A DNA stretch of 64,000 nt from Burkholderia paludis. GTDB lineage: Bacteria > Pseudomonadota > Gammaproteobacteria > Burkholderiales > Burkholderiaceae. The DNA is taken from assembly GCF_000732615.1 (NCBI RefSeq), contig NZ_JPGL01000053.1, positions 1 to 64,000 of the forward strand. The letters are read 5' to 3'. Made by a program: the position numbers and the translations under genes. The stretch's first letter is position 1, and every line of letters begins with the position of its first letter. This document shows, piece after piece, positions 42,566 to 52,300 of this stretch. Under the pieces are notes generated by a model. That model worked only from the letters and a program-made list of their open reading frames with translations. It made no database searches and had not been told where the DNA came from.

Positions 42566-43330
42566 TCATGCGGTCGCGAGCCACGCGACGCGCCGGCCGG
42601 CATCGCCCGCCAGGTCGGCCGCGTCGAACGGAAACTCGATGCCCCGCGGCGCCTGCCGCGGCAGCGCCGCGAGCACGCCGGTCACGAGCGGATCGTTCGG
42701 CGCCGGCGCGACGGCAAAACGGCGCGCGCCCTCGCCTGCGACCGCCTTGCAATGAATGTATTCCACATGCGGCGCGAGTACCTGCGCGCAATCAAGCGGC
42801 GCTTCGCCCGGCCACTGCCAGTTGCCGATGTCGAACGTCATCCCGAGCGCATCGGGCAGGCCCGCCGCGGCCAGCGCCTCGAACAACCCGCGGAATTGCG
42901 CGAGCGCGCCGCCGACCGGCAACTGGCCGTTCTCGACCACCAGGCGGGCCCGCGCGCCGCGCGACAGCGCAACGATCTCGGCCGCGTGCGCGTCGCCGAC
43001 GAAACCGCCGAGCTGGAATTTCACGAAGCGCGCGCCGAGCGCGTCGGCTTCCTCAAGCGCGCCGCGCAATGCGTGTGCATCGAGCGCGCCCGTTTCCGTA
43101 TACAGCGTGGCCGGCGTCGAATAGACCGACCACATCCCGTGGCCGGTCAATTGCGCGCCGAGCGCGGCCAGCGCGCCGGGTGTCGCGTCGTCGTCCGATG
43201 CGAACAGTTCGCGCCGCACCTCGAAACCGGTCGCGCCCGATGCCGCCGCAGTGGCGACGAATGCGCCGTGGCCCTCCTGGCGCACGCGGTCCGTCCCGAA
43301 TGCGCTCGCCACGATCACGATGTCTGTCAT
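42566..43330 (-). CDS. kguE: TIM-barrel epimerase-like protein KguE
   Basis: A 254-residue xylose-isomerase-like TIM barrel: strand ends carrying GFEVRRELF, VKFQLGGFVGD, LVVENGQLPVG, MTFDIGNWQWPGE and YIHCKAVAG supply metal ligands (Glu, Asp, His). In Pseudomonas kguE is the first gene of the ketogluconate operon; its exact reaction is not firmly known, probably an isomerase or epimerase step. The gene starts 20 bases after a PtxS-type operator and is followed 28 bases later by kguK. Confidence 0.84.
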   Translation of the reverse strand: MTDIVIVASAFGTDRVRQEGHGAFVATAAASGATGFEVRRELFASDDDATPGALAALGAQLTGHGMWSVYSTPATLYTETGALDAHALRGALEEADALGARFVKFQLGGFVGDAHAAEIVALSRGARARLVVENGQLPVGGALAQFRGLFEALAAAGLPDALGMTFDIGNWQWPGEAPLDCAQVLAPHVEYIHCKAVAGEGARRFAVAPAPNDPLVTGVLAALPRQAPRGIEFPFDAADLAGDAGRRVAWLATA

Positions 43331-43349
43331 GGTGTCCCTCTCACCGGAT

Positions 43350-43363
43350 TGGAACCGGTTCCA
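43350..43363. promoter_or_regulatory. PtxS-type operator of the kgu operon
   Basis: TGGAACCGGTTCCA, identical to the core at 11258, lies 20 bases before the kguE start codon. At that distance it overlaps the transcript leader or -10 region, as expected for a repressor site. Confidence 0.78.
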
Positions 43364-43466
43364 TTTACGTGAAGCGGATGGTGCGCTTCGCTTCGGACGC
43401 ACGCCATAGAGGAAATCCCTAGGGCCGGACCCGGCGCAAACGCGCACCCGGGCCCGCTTCGCCGGT

Positions 43467-44360
43467 TCAGGCGACGTCGTGCGCGAGGCTCATTTCGAGG
43501 AATTGCGCGGCGACCCGCGACGGTGCGCCGCCATGCGGCACGAGGATGGAGAAATGACGCGTCAGCGGCATGGGCGCGAGCGAGCGCAGGACGAGTGCCG
43601 CGTCGTCGTGACGCAGCGACATCGCGGAGACGAAGCCGATGCCCATTCCGGCCCGCACGGCCTCCTTCACGGCCTCGACGCCCGCGATCTCGAACGCCAC
43701 CCGCATCGGCGCCGCGCCGTGCGCGAACGCACGCTCGACGAGTTGCCGCACGGCGGAGCCCGCTTCGCGCAGCACGAGCGGATGGGCCGCCAGCGCGTCG
43801 AGCGTCACCCCCGGCGCGTATTCGGGCGCCGCCAGCGGATGGCCGGTCGGCACGATCGCCACGATCTCGTCCTCGCGCCACGCGTGCACCGCGGTCCCCG
43901 GCGGCAGCGCCTCGCCGGGCGGCCCTTCGATCATCGCGATATCGAGCGTCGGCAGCGCCGCGACCACGTCGGCGGTATTGCCGCTCATCGTCTGGATCGC
44001 CACGCGCGGCGCGCGCGGCTGGAACGCCGCGATCAGGTACGGCAGCAGGTAGCTGGCGGGCGTCGTGCTCGCGCCGATGCGCAGCGTGCCGGCCTCCAGC
44101 CCGCGCACCGCATCGCGAAACGCGCGCGCCTGCGCGAACGTGTCGCGCTGCGCCTTCGCGTACTGCGCAAGCTGTTCGCCGACGGGCGTCAGGCGGATGC
44201 CGCGGCCGTCGCGCTGGTACAGCGGCTCGCCGAATTCGTCCTGCAGCAGCCGCAGCTGGCCCGACACGGCGGGCTGCGACAGATGCAGCGCCACGGCGGC
44301 GTGGCTGATGTTCAGGTGTTCCGCGACGGCGGCGAACGTTATCAGTTGATCCGGGGTCAT
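43467..44360 (-). CDS. LysR-family transcriptional regulator (YeiE-like)
   Basis: A 297-residue LysR regulator with an N-terminal winged helix (QLITFAAVAEHLNISHAAVA, then LHLSQPAVSGQLRLLQDEFG) and a two-lobed effector domain (LRIGASTTPASYLLPYLIAA). It is divergent from a YeiH-type exporter gene, the same pairing as yeiE/yeiH in E. coli and cbbR-like regulators elsewhere, so it probably controls that gene. The effector may be a sulfur anion such as sulfite, by analogy only. Confidence 0.87.
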   Translation of the reverse strand: MTPDQLITFAAVAEHLNISHAAVALHLSQPAVSGQLRLLQDEFGEPLYQRDGRGIRLTPVGEQLAQYAKAQRDTFAQARAFRDAVRGLEAGTLRIGASTTPASYLLPYLIAAFQPRAPRVAIQTMSGNTADVVAALPTLDIAMIEGPPGEALPPGTAVHAWREDEIVAIVPTGHPLAAPEYAPGVTLDALAAHPLVLREAGSAVRQLVERAFAHGAAPMRVAFEIAGVEAVKEAVRAGMGIGFVSAMSLRHDDAALVLRSLAPMPLTRHFSILVPHGGAPSRVAAQFLEMSLAHDVA

Positions 44361-44472
44361 GGGGATAAATTATCGGCTTTCCGGATAGTTTACGTCACAA
44401 ATCACAATTTTTCATATCGATATAACGAAATTAGGATTACACCATCGCAACGACGCTCCTCACGGTGCTGCC
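44361..44472. promoter_or_regulatory. Divergent LysR/YeiH promoter region
   Basis: This 112-base AT-rich gap contains the dyad ATATCGATAT (44414-44423) flanked by TTTC and GAAA, compatible with a LysR T-N11-A box. Other promoter parts are not distinct enough to place. Confidence 0.5.
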
Positions 44473-45540
44473 ATGTCCACTGCCCCGACTCAACCTCTCA
44501 ACCACGCCGCGCCGTCGATGCGCGGCCAGTTGAACGGCGTCCTGTTCGTCGCGCTATTCGCGGCCGCCGTCACCAGCCTGTCGCAACTGCCCGCGATCGC
44601 GGGCCTCGGCCTGTCGCCGCTGATCGTCGGCATCGTCGCCGGCGCGCTGTACGGCAACGCGCTGCGCGACGGCATGCCGGCAAGCTGGGCTGCCGGCGTC
44701 AACTTCTCCGCGCGCAAGCTGCTGCGCATCGCGGTCGCGTTCTTCGGGCTGCGCGTGAGCCTGCAGGAAATCGCGCAGGTCGGCCTGCCGGGCCTGACCG
44801 TATCGGTGCTGGTGGTTGTCAGCACCCTCGTGATCGGCACCTGGGCCGGCATGAAGATCATGAAGCTCGATCGCGATTCCGCGCTGCTGACCGCCGCCGG
44901 CAGCGCAATCTGCGGCGCGGCCGCCGTGCTCGCGTTCGAATCGACGCTGCAGTCGAAGCCGCACCAGAGCGCGATGGCCGTGGGCAGCGTCGTGCTGTTC
45001 GGTACGCTGTCGATGTTCCTGTACCCGGTCGCCTATCACGCCGGGCTGCTGAACCTCAACCCGGCCGGCCTCGGCCTGTTCTTCGGCGGCACGATCCACG
45101 AAGTCGCGCAGGTGGTCGGCGCCGCGAGCGACATCAGCCCGCAGGTCGCCCACATCGCGACGATCGTCAAGATGACGCGCGTGATGCTGCTGGTGCCGGT
45201 GCTGCTGGTGCTCGGCTGGTGGCTCGCCCGCTCGGCGCGTGCGACGGCCGGCGGCGCGCAAGGCAAGCGCAAGGTGGCGGTGCCCTGGTTCGCGCTCGGC
45301 TTCCTCGGCTTCGTGATCGTCAATTCGCTGAACGTGCTGCCCGCCGACGTCACGCACACGCTGAACATGCTCGACACCTTCGCGCTGACGATGGCGATGA
45401 CCGCGCTCGGCATCGAAACCCGCGTGGCGCAGATCCGCGCCGCCGGCCCCCGGGCCCTGATGACCGGCCTGATCCTGTACGTGTGGTTGATCGTCGGCGG
45501 CTACGGGATCACCTGGGCCGTGCAGCACTGGCTTGGCTGA
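44473..45540 (+). CDS. YeiH-family (UPF0324) putative sulfate exporter
   Basis: A 355-residue inner-membrane protein with about ten helices. Family blocks: LSPLIVGIVAGALYGNALRD, ARKLLRIAVAFFGLRVSLQE, AAGSAICGAAAVLAFESTLQ and GGTIHEVAQVVGAASDISPQ. UPF0324 proteins are proposed to export sulfate or sulfite. The C terminus (MTGLILYVWLIVGGYGITW) is complete. It is divergent from its likely LysR regulator and close upstream of a ClC-type channel. Confidence 0.87.
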   Translation: MSTAPTQPLNHAAPSMRGQLNGVLFVALFAAAVTSLSQLPAIAGLGLSPLIVGIVAGALYGNALRDGMPASWAAGVNFSARKLLRIAVAFFGLRVSLQEIAQVGLPGLTVSVLVVVSTLVIGTWAGMKIMKLDRDSALLTAAGSAICGAAAVLAFESTLQSKPHQSAMAVGSVVLFGTLSMFLYPVAYHAGLLNLNPAGLGLFFGGTIHEVAQVVGAASDISPQVAHIATIVKMTRVMLLVPVLLVLGWWLARSARATAGGAQGKRKVAVPWFALGFLGFVIVNSLNVLPADVTHTLNMLDTFALTMAMTALGIETRVAQIRAAGPRALMTGLILYVWLIVGGYGITWAVQHWLG

Positions 45541-45607
45541 GCTGCCCGCCCATGACACTTCGCGCGCCGCGCCCGACGGGATGGTCCCGCGGGCGCGGCG
45601 CAGTGCT

Positions 45608-47377
45608 ATGCTTCGCGTCGTTTTCCATCGCCCTCTTTCAGCCGTGCTCTCGTTCCTGCTGAAGCTGCGCACTCGCGCCCAAACGCTGCTCCGCCTGTCG
45701 GACGCCCATACGATGCTGATCTGGTCGGCCATCGTCGGCGTCGGCGGCGCCTTTGCCACGATGGCGTTCCGCGAAGGCATCGACCTGATGCAGCACCTGA
45801 TCTCCGGGCAAAGCGGCAGCTTCGTGGAGATGGCGAAACGCCTGCCGTGGTACGTGCGGTTCTGGATGCCGGCCGCGGGCGGCTTCCTCGCCGGCTGCGT
45901 GCTGCTGCTCGCCACGCGCGGCGACAAGCAGGCCGCCAAGACCGACTACATGGAATCGGTCGCGCTCGGCAACGGCGTCGTCCCCGTGCGGCAGAGCCTG
46001 TGGCGCAGCGTGTCGTCGCTGCTGACGATCGGCAGCGGCGGCTCGATCGGCCGCGAAGGCCCGATGGTGCAGCTCGCGGCGCTCGCCGCGTCGCTCGTCG
46101 GCCGCTTCGTGCATTTCGACCCGCCGCGCCTGCGCCTGCTGGTCGCCTGCGGGGCGGCGGCCGGCATCACGTCCGCGTACAACGCGCCGATCGCCGGCGC
46201 CTTCTTCGTGTCGGAAATCGTGCTCGGCACGATCGCGATGGAGAGCTTCGGGCCGATGGTCGTCGCGTCGGTCGTCGCGAACATCGTGATGCGCGAATTC
46301 GCCGGCTACCGGCCGCCGTACGAAATGCCGGTGTTCCCGGCCGTCACCGGCCCCGAGGTGCTGCTGTTCGTCGTGCTCGGCGCGCTGTGCGGCGTGCTCG
46401 CGCCGCAGTTCCTGCACCTGCTCGACGCGTCGAAGAACCAGTTCAAGCGGCTGCCCGTGCCGCTGCCCGTGCGGCTCGCCATCGGCGGCCTTGTCGTCGG
46501 CGTGATCTCGGTATGGATTCCGGACGTGTGGGGCAACGGCTACAGCGTGGTGAACCACATCCTCCATTCGCCGTGGACGTGGCAGGCGCTCATCGCGGTG
46601 CTCGCGTTCAAGGTGATCGCGACCGCCGCGACCGCCGGCTCCGGCGCGATCGGCGGCGTGTTCACGCCGACGCTGTTCGTCGGCGCGGTGTTCGGCTCGC
46701 TGTTCGGGCTCGCGATGCAGGCGCTGTGGCCCGGCCACACGTCGGCGTACTTCGCCTACGCGATCGTCGGGATGGGAGCGTTCATGGCCGGCGCCACGCA
46801 GGCGCCGCTGATGGCGATCCTGATGATCTTCGAGATGACGCTGAGCTACCAGGTCGTGCTGCCGCTGCTGGTGTCGTGCGTCTTCGCGTATTTCGTCGCG
46901 CGCGCGACGGGCACGACGTCGATGTACGAAATCACGCAGCACCACTACCAGGACGCGCAGGAAAAGCTGCGGCTGCGCACCACGCAGATGCGCGAACTGA
47001 TCCAGCCCGCGCAGACGGTCGTGCCGCTCACGGCGAGCGTCGCCGACATGACGCGCGTGTTTCTCGAATATCCGGTGAAATACCTGTACGTGACCGACGA
47101 CGCCGGACGCTTCCGCGGCGCGGTCGCGCTGAAGGACATCACGTCCGACCTGCTCGACAAGCGCGACACGACCGACAAGACGGCCGCGCACTACGCGCAC
47201 ACGCCGTTTCCGCTCCTCACGCCCGACATGCCGCTCGCGACCGCGCTCGAACGCTTCATGGCGTTCCAGGGGGAACGGCTGCCGGTGATCGAGAGCGAAG
47301 CCGAACCGACGCTCGCGGGGGTCGTCTACAAGACGTCGCTGCTCGACGCCTACCGGCGCATGACCGGCGAGCGCTGA
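45608..47377 (+). CDS. ClC-family chloride channel/antiporter with CBS domains
   Basis: A 589-residue ClC protein. Selectivity-filter motifs are visible: GSGGSIGREGPMVQ (with the gating glutamate), GITSAYNAPIAGAFFVSE, and GSGAIGGVFTPTLFVGA; a C-terminal cytosolic pair of CBS domains (VVPLTASVADMTRVFLEYPV, then MPLATALERFMAFQGERLPV) may sense nucleotides. The gating glutamate favours a proton-coupled antiporter. Upstream in-frame starts overlap the yeiH stop; ATG 45608 gives the normal N terminus, though no strong ribosome site decides it. Confidence 0.86.
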   Translation: MLRVVFHRPLSAVLSFLLKLRTRAQTLLRLSDAHTMLIWSAIVGVGGAFATMAFREGIDLMQHLISGQSGSFVEMAKRLPWYVRFWMPAAGGFLAGCVLLLATRGDKQAAKTDYMESVALGNGVVPVRQSLWRSVSSLLTIGSGGSIGREGPMVQLAALAASLVGRFVHFDPPRLRLLVACGAAAGITSAYNAPIAGAFFVSEIVLGTIAMESFGPMVVASVVANIVMREFAGYRPPYEMPVFPAVTGPEVLLFVVLGALCGVLAPQFLHLLDASKNQFKRLPVPLPVRLAIGGLVVGVISVWIPDVWGNGYSVVNHILHSPWTWQALIAVLAFKVIATAATAGSGAIGGVFTPTLFVGAVFGSLFGLAMQALWPGHTSAYFAYAIVGMGAFMAGATQAPLMAILMIFEMTLSYQVVLPLLVSCVFAYFVARATGTTSMYEITQHHYQDAQEKLRLRTTQMRELIQPAQTVVPLTASVADMTRVFLEYPVKYLYVTDDAGRFRGAVALKDITSDLLDKRDTTDKTAAHYAHTPFPLLTPDMPLATALERFMAFQGERLPVIESEAEPTLAGVVYKTSLLDAYRRMTGER

Positions 47378-47425
47378 CCGGGCGGTTCACTGACTGCCGC
47401 GCGAGCGCGAACCTCGAGCGAGCGC

Positions 47426-47453
47426 GAACCGGACCGCCGGCCCGATCCGGTTC
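47426..47453. terminator. Hairpin between the convergent ClC and TetR genes
   Basis: GAACCGGA / TCCGGTTC with a 12-base loop lies between convergent stop codons and reaches two bases into the TetR gene end. It could stop transcription from both sides, but it has no T-run. Confidence 0.45.
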
Positions 47454-48072
47454 AATCCGGCGCACGCCCCAGCACGACCCGTGCGAAGAAGCCGGCCAGC
47501 ACCGACTCGGCCACCTCGGCCGACACGTGCTGCGGATCGGCCGTGTAATACGACTGCACACCGTCGCACAGACACATCAGCCCGAACGCGAGGGTCTCCG
47601 CCGGCAGCAGCAGCGGCGTGCCCGAGCGCTCGGCGAAACGCCGGATGAACTCGGCCATCTGCAGGCGCTTGCCGTGCAGGAACTGGTTGAAGCGCACGCG
47701 GAATTTCGCGTCGCGCGCGGCCTGCAGCTTCGCCTCGCCCCACAGCAGCGCGTATTCGTCGTCGTGGAACAGCGTCCGGTAATACGCGAGCGTCATCGAT
47801 TCCATCTGCTCGCGCGATCCGCCCTCGTCGAAAATCGCCTGGAAGTCGGCCTGCACCCCCGCGTGGTCGCGCTCCAGCAACTCCAGCAACAGGTCGGACT
47901 TGCTGCGGAAGTTCGAATAGAACGCGCCGCGCGTATAGCCGGCCGCCGCCGCGATGTCCTCGACGCTCGCGGCGACATAGCCTTTCTTCAGAAAAATCCG
48001 GTGCGCGGCAATCAGCAGACGTTCGCGCGTCTGGTCCCTGCTCTGCTCGCGAGTTAAACGCTGTGGTTTCAT
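47452..48072 (-). CDS. TetR-family repressor of the adjacent RND pump
   Basis: A 206-residue TetR regulator. The helix-turn-helix is RERLLIAAHRIFLKKGYVAA, then VEDIAAAAGYTRGAFYSNFR; a C-terminal ligand domain follows (YYRTLFHDDEYALLWGEAKL, VLAGFFARVVLGRAPD). It is divergent from the three-gene RND efflux operon, the classic arrangement for a local repressor. Start ATG 48072 gives the usual basic N terminus MKPQRLTREQSR. Confidence 0.88.
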   Translation of the reverse strand: MKPQRLTREQSRDQTRERLLIAAHRIFLKKGYVAASVEDIAAAAGYTRGAFYSNFRSKSDLLLELLERDHAGVQADFQAIFDEGGSREQMESMTLAYYRTLFHDDEYALLWGEAKLQAARDAKFRVRFNQFLHGKRLQMAEFIRRFAERSGTPLLLPAETLAFGLMCLCDGVQSYYTADPQHVSAEVAESVLAGFFARVVLGRAPD

Positions 48073-48111
48073 GGCGCGCAGTCTAGCACCCTTTCGCATT
48101 CGGATTCACCT

Positions 48112-48141
48112 TTGCATTCAGATACAGGTGTGTATTAGAAT
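48112..48141 (+). promoter_or_regulatory. Candidate promoter/operator of the RND pump operon
   Basis: TTGCAT and TAGAAT are spaced by 18 bases. Between them the dyad ATACA-GGTG-TGTAT (48122-48135) is well placed for TetR repression. The site lies about 110 bases before the lipoprotein gene start. Confidence 0.55.
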
Positions 48142-48251
48142 CCACCGCAGTTTCCGAAAGATGTTGTCCGTGCGCCCATGTCGGCGCCGCTCGGGGCAAG
48201 TGCGCGTCGCGCTTGCCGGCTTCGTTCCGCTTCACCTCACCTGGGGGTTTC

Positions 48252-49361
48252 GTGAATCGCTCCGGTTCCCGCGCCGCGCTGCTGGTCAGCGCCGCGTTCG
48301 TCCTTGCCGCCTGTCATCCGAAAGAATCCGCGCCGCCCTCACCGCGCCCCGTCGTCGCGCTGCCCGCGCGGGCCGACACCGCCGCGGCCGCCCGCACGCT
48401 CCCCGGCGAGATCCAGCCGCGCTACGCCACCCCGCTGTCGTTCCGCATCGCCGGCAAGATCGTCGAGCGCAAGGTGCGCCTCGGCGATACGGTCAAGGTC
48501 GGCCAGGTCGTCGCGCTGCTCGATCCGTCCGACGTCGAGAAAAACGCCGCGAGCGCGCAGGCGCAACTCGATGCCGCGACGCACAGCCTCACGTTCGCGA
48601 AGCAGCAGCTCGATCGCGACCGTGCGCAGGCCCGCGAAAACCTGATCGCGACCACCCAGCTCGAGCAGACCGAGAACAGCTACACGTCGGCGCTTGCGCA
48701 GCGCGACCAGGCGCAGCAGCAACTCGCGCTCGCGAAGAACCAGCTCCGCTACGCGACGCTCGTCGCCGATCACGCGGGCTACATCACGGCCGAGCAGGCC
48801 GACACCGGCCAGAACGTGTCGGCCGGCCAGCCCGTGTACCAGCTTGCGTGGTCGGGTGACGTCGACGTCGTCAGCGACGTGCCCGAGGCCGCGCTCGCGT
48901 CGCTCGCGCCCGGCCAGGCGGCGACCGTCACGCTGCCGTCGCTGCCGGGCCGCACGTTCGCCGCGAAGGTACGCGAGATCGCGCCGGCCGCCGATCCGCA
49001 AAGCCGCACCTATCGCGTGAAGCTGACGCTCGCCACGCCCGATCCGGCGATCCGCCTCGGGATGACCGCCGGCGTCGCATTTGCCGGCGCCGCGGCCGCC
49101 GGCGACGCGCCGCCGGTCACGCTGCCCGCGACCGCGCTGTTCCACGACGGCGCGCAACCGGCCGTCTGGGTCGTGCGCACGAAGGACGACACGCTCGAGC
49201 TGCGCCGCGTCGACGTCGCGCGCTTCAACGAGCGCACGGTGACCGTGTCGCACGGGCTGCAGCCGGGCGAACGCGTGGTGCTGCTGGGCGTGCACACGGT
49301 CAGCGCGGGCGAGAAGGTGCGCCCGATCGCGCCGCTGCATCCGGAGGACTTCGCATCGTGA
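48252..49361 (+). CDS. RND membrane-fusion (periplasmic adaptor) lipoprotein
   Basis: A 369-residue adaptor of a tripartite efflux pump. The signal ends in the lipobox LAAC (VSAAFVLAACHPKESAPP), so it is anchored by a lipid in the inner membrane. Typical halves follow: TLPGEIQPRYATPLSFRIAG with KIVERKVRLGDTVKVGQVVA (lipoyl-like), a coiled-coil hairpin of Gln/Leu-rich heptads (residues ~95-165), and the beta-barrel with VVSDVPEAALASLAPGQAAT. The GTG start fits the lipoprotein signal length. Its stop overlaps the GTG of the permease gene. Confidence 0.88.
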   Translation: MNRSGSRAALLVSAAFVLAACHPKESAPPSPRPVVALPARADTAAAARTLPGEIQPRYATPLSFRIAGKIVERKVRLGDTVKVGQVVALLDPSDVEKNAASAQAQLDAATHSLTFAKQQLDRDRAQARENLIATTQLEQTENSYTSALAQRDQAQQQLALAKNQLRYATLVADHAGYITAEQADTGQNVSAGQPVYQLAWSGDVDVVSDVPEAALASLAPGQAATVTLPSLPGRTFAAKVREIAPAADPQSRTYRVKLTLATPDPAIRLGMTAGVAFAGAAAAGDAPPVTLPATALFHDGAQPAVWVVRTKDDTLELRRVDVARFNERTVTVSHGLQPGERVVLLGVHTVSAGEKVRPIAPLHPEDFAS

Positions 49362-52300
49362 GCGTCTCCCACGAAGAAGGCCGCTTCAACCTGTCGGCGT
49401 GGGCGCTGCGCCACCAGGCGCTCGTCGTCTACCTGATCGCGCTCGCGACGCTCGCGGGCATGCTCGCGTACACGCGGCTCGCGCAATCCGAAGACCCGCC
49501 GTTCACGTTCCGCGTGATGGTGATCCGCACGTTCTGGCCCGGCGCGTCCGCGCGCCAGGTGCAGGAACAGGTGACCGACCGGATCGGCCGCAAGCTGCAG
49601 GAAACGCCGGCCATCGACTTCCTGCGCAGCTATTCGCGCCCCGGCGAATCGCTGATCTTCTTCACGATGAAGGATTCGGCGCCCGTGAAGGACGTGCCCG
49701 ACACCTGGTACCAGATCCGCAAGAAGGTCGGCGACATCGGCTACACGTTGCCGCCCGGCGTGCAGGGCCCGTTCTTCAACGACGAGTTCGGCGACGTCTA
49801 CACCAACATCTGGACGCTCGAGGGCGACGGCTTCACGCCCGCGCAGCTCCACGACTATGCGGACCAGCTGCGCACCGTGCTGCTGCGCGTGCCGGGCGTC
49901 GGCAAGGTCGATTATTTCGGCGACCCCGACCAGCGGATCTTCATCGAGGTGAACAACGCGCAGCTCACGCGCCTCGGCATCTCGCCGCAGCAGCTCGGGC
50001 AGGCGATCAACGCGCAGAACGACATCTCGTCGGCCGGCGTGCTGACGACCGCCGACGATCGCGTGTTCGTGCGGCCGGGCGGCCAGTTCGACAACGTCGA
50101 CGCGATCGCCGATACGCTGCTCCGCATCAACGGCCGCACGTTCCGGCTCGGCGATCTCGCAACCGTGAAACGCGGCTACGACGATCCGGCCGTCACGCAG
50201 ATGCGCGCGAACGGCAAGGCGGTGCTCGGCATCGGCGTGACGATGCAGCCCGGCGGCGACGTGATCCGTCTCGGCAAGGCGCTCGACGCCGAATCGAACG
50301 ACCTGCAGGCGCAGCTGCCGGCCGGCCTCAAGCTGACCCTCGTATCGAGCATGCCGCACGCGGTGTCGCACTCGGTCGACGACTTCCTCGAAGCCGTCGC
50401 CGAAGCCGTCGCGATCGTGCTGGTCGTGAGCCTCGTGTCGCTCGGCCTGCGCACCGGGATGGTCGTCGTGATCTCGATCCCGGTCGTGCTCGCGGTCACC
50501 GCGCTGTTCATGTTCCTGTTCGACATCGGGCTGCACAAGGTGTCGCTCGGCACGCTCGTCCTCGCGCTGGGGCTGCTCGTCGACGATGCGATCATCGCGG
50601 TCGAGATGATGGCCGTGAAGCTCGAACAGGGTTACACCCGCGCGCGCGCAGCCGCGTTCGCCTATACCAGCACCGCGTTCCCGATGCTGACCGGCACGCT
50701 CGTCACGGTGTCGGGCTTCCTGCCGATCGCGCTCGCGAAATCGAGCACCGGCGAATATACGCGCTCGATCTTCGAGGTGTCGGCGATCGCGCTGATCGCG
50801 TCGTGGTTCGCGGCCGTCGTGCTGATCCCGCTGCTCGGCTATCACATGCTGCCCGAGCGCAAGCGGCACGCGCACGAGGCGCACCTGCCCGACGACCACG
50901 AGCACGACATCTACGACACGCGCTTCTACCGCCGGCTGCGCGGCTGGATCGACTGGTGCATCGAGCGGCGCTTCGTGGTGCTGCTGATCACCGGCGCGCT
51001 GTTCGTCGTGGCGCTGGCGGGCTTCTCGCTGGTGCCCCAGCAGTTCTTCCCGAGCTCCGACCGGCCCGAGCTGCTGGTCGACCTGCGGCTGCCCGAGGGC
51101 GCGTCGTTCGCGGCCACGCTGCGCGAGACCGAGCGCCTCGAGAAAGTGCTCGACAAGCGCCCGGAGATCGACCATTCGGTGAACTTCGTCGGCAGCGGCG
51201 CGCCGCGCTTCTACCTGCCGCTCGACCAGCAGCTGCAACTGCCGAACTTCGCGCAATTCGTGATCACCGCGAAATCGGTCGAGGATCGCGAGAAGCTCGC
51301 GACCTGGCTCGAAACCGAGCTGCGCAACCAGTTCCCGGCCGTGCGCTCGCGGCTGTCGCGGCTCGAGAACGGCCCGCCGGTCGGCTACCCGGTGCAGTTC
51401 CGCGTGAGCGGCGACAGCATCGCGACGGTCCGCTCGATCGCCGAGAAGGTCGCGGCGACGATGCGCGGCGACGCGCGCACGGTCAACGTGCAGTTCGACT
51501 GGGACGAGCCGGCCGAGCGCTCGGTGCGCTTCGAGATCGACCAGAAGAAGGCGCGCGAGCTGAACGTCACGTCGCAGGACGTGTCGAGCTTTCTCGCGAT
51601 GACGCTCTCCGGCACGACCGTCACGCAGTACCGCGAACGCGACAAGCTGATCGCGGTCGACCTGCGCGCGCCGAAGGCCGACCGCGTCGACCCCGCGAAG
51701 CTCGCGGGCCTCGCGCTGCCGACCCCGAACGGCCCGGTGCCGCTCGGCTCGCTCGGCCGCTTCGAGCCGACGCTCGAATACGGCGTCGTGTGGGAGCGCG
51801 ACCGCCAGCCGACCATCACCGTTCAGTCGGACGTGCGCACCGGCGCGCAGGGCATCGACGTCACGCACGCGGTCGACGCGAAGCTGGACGCGCTGCGCGC
51901 GCAGTTGCCGGTCGGCTATCAGATCAACATCGGCGGCTCGGTCGAGGAAAGCGCGAAGGCGCAGAAGTCGATCAACGCGCAGATGCCGCTGATGGCGATC
52001 GCGGTGTTCACGCTGCTGATGATCCAGTTGCAGAGCTTCGCGCGCGTGCTGATGGTCGTGCTGACCGCGCCGCTCGGGCTGATCGGCGTGGTCGCCACGC
52101 TGCTGCTGTTCGGCCAGCCGTTCGGCTTCGTCGCGATGCTCGGCGTGATCGCGATGTTCGGGATCATCATGCGCAACTCTGTGATCCTCGTCGACCAGAT
52201 CGAACAGGACATCGCAGCCGGGCACGGCCGCGTCGACGCGATCATCGGCGCCACCGTGCGGCGCTTCCGCCCGATCACGCTGACGGCCGCGGCCGCCGTG

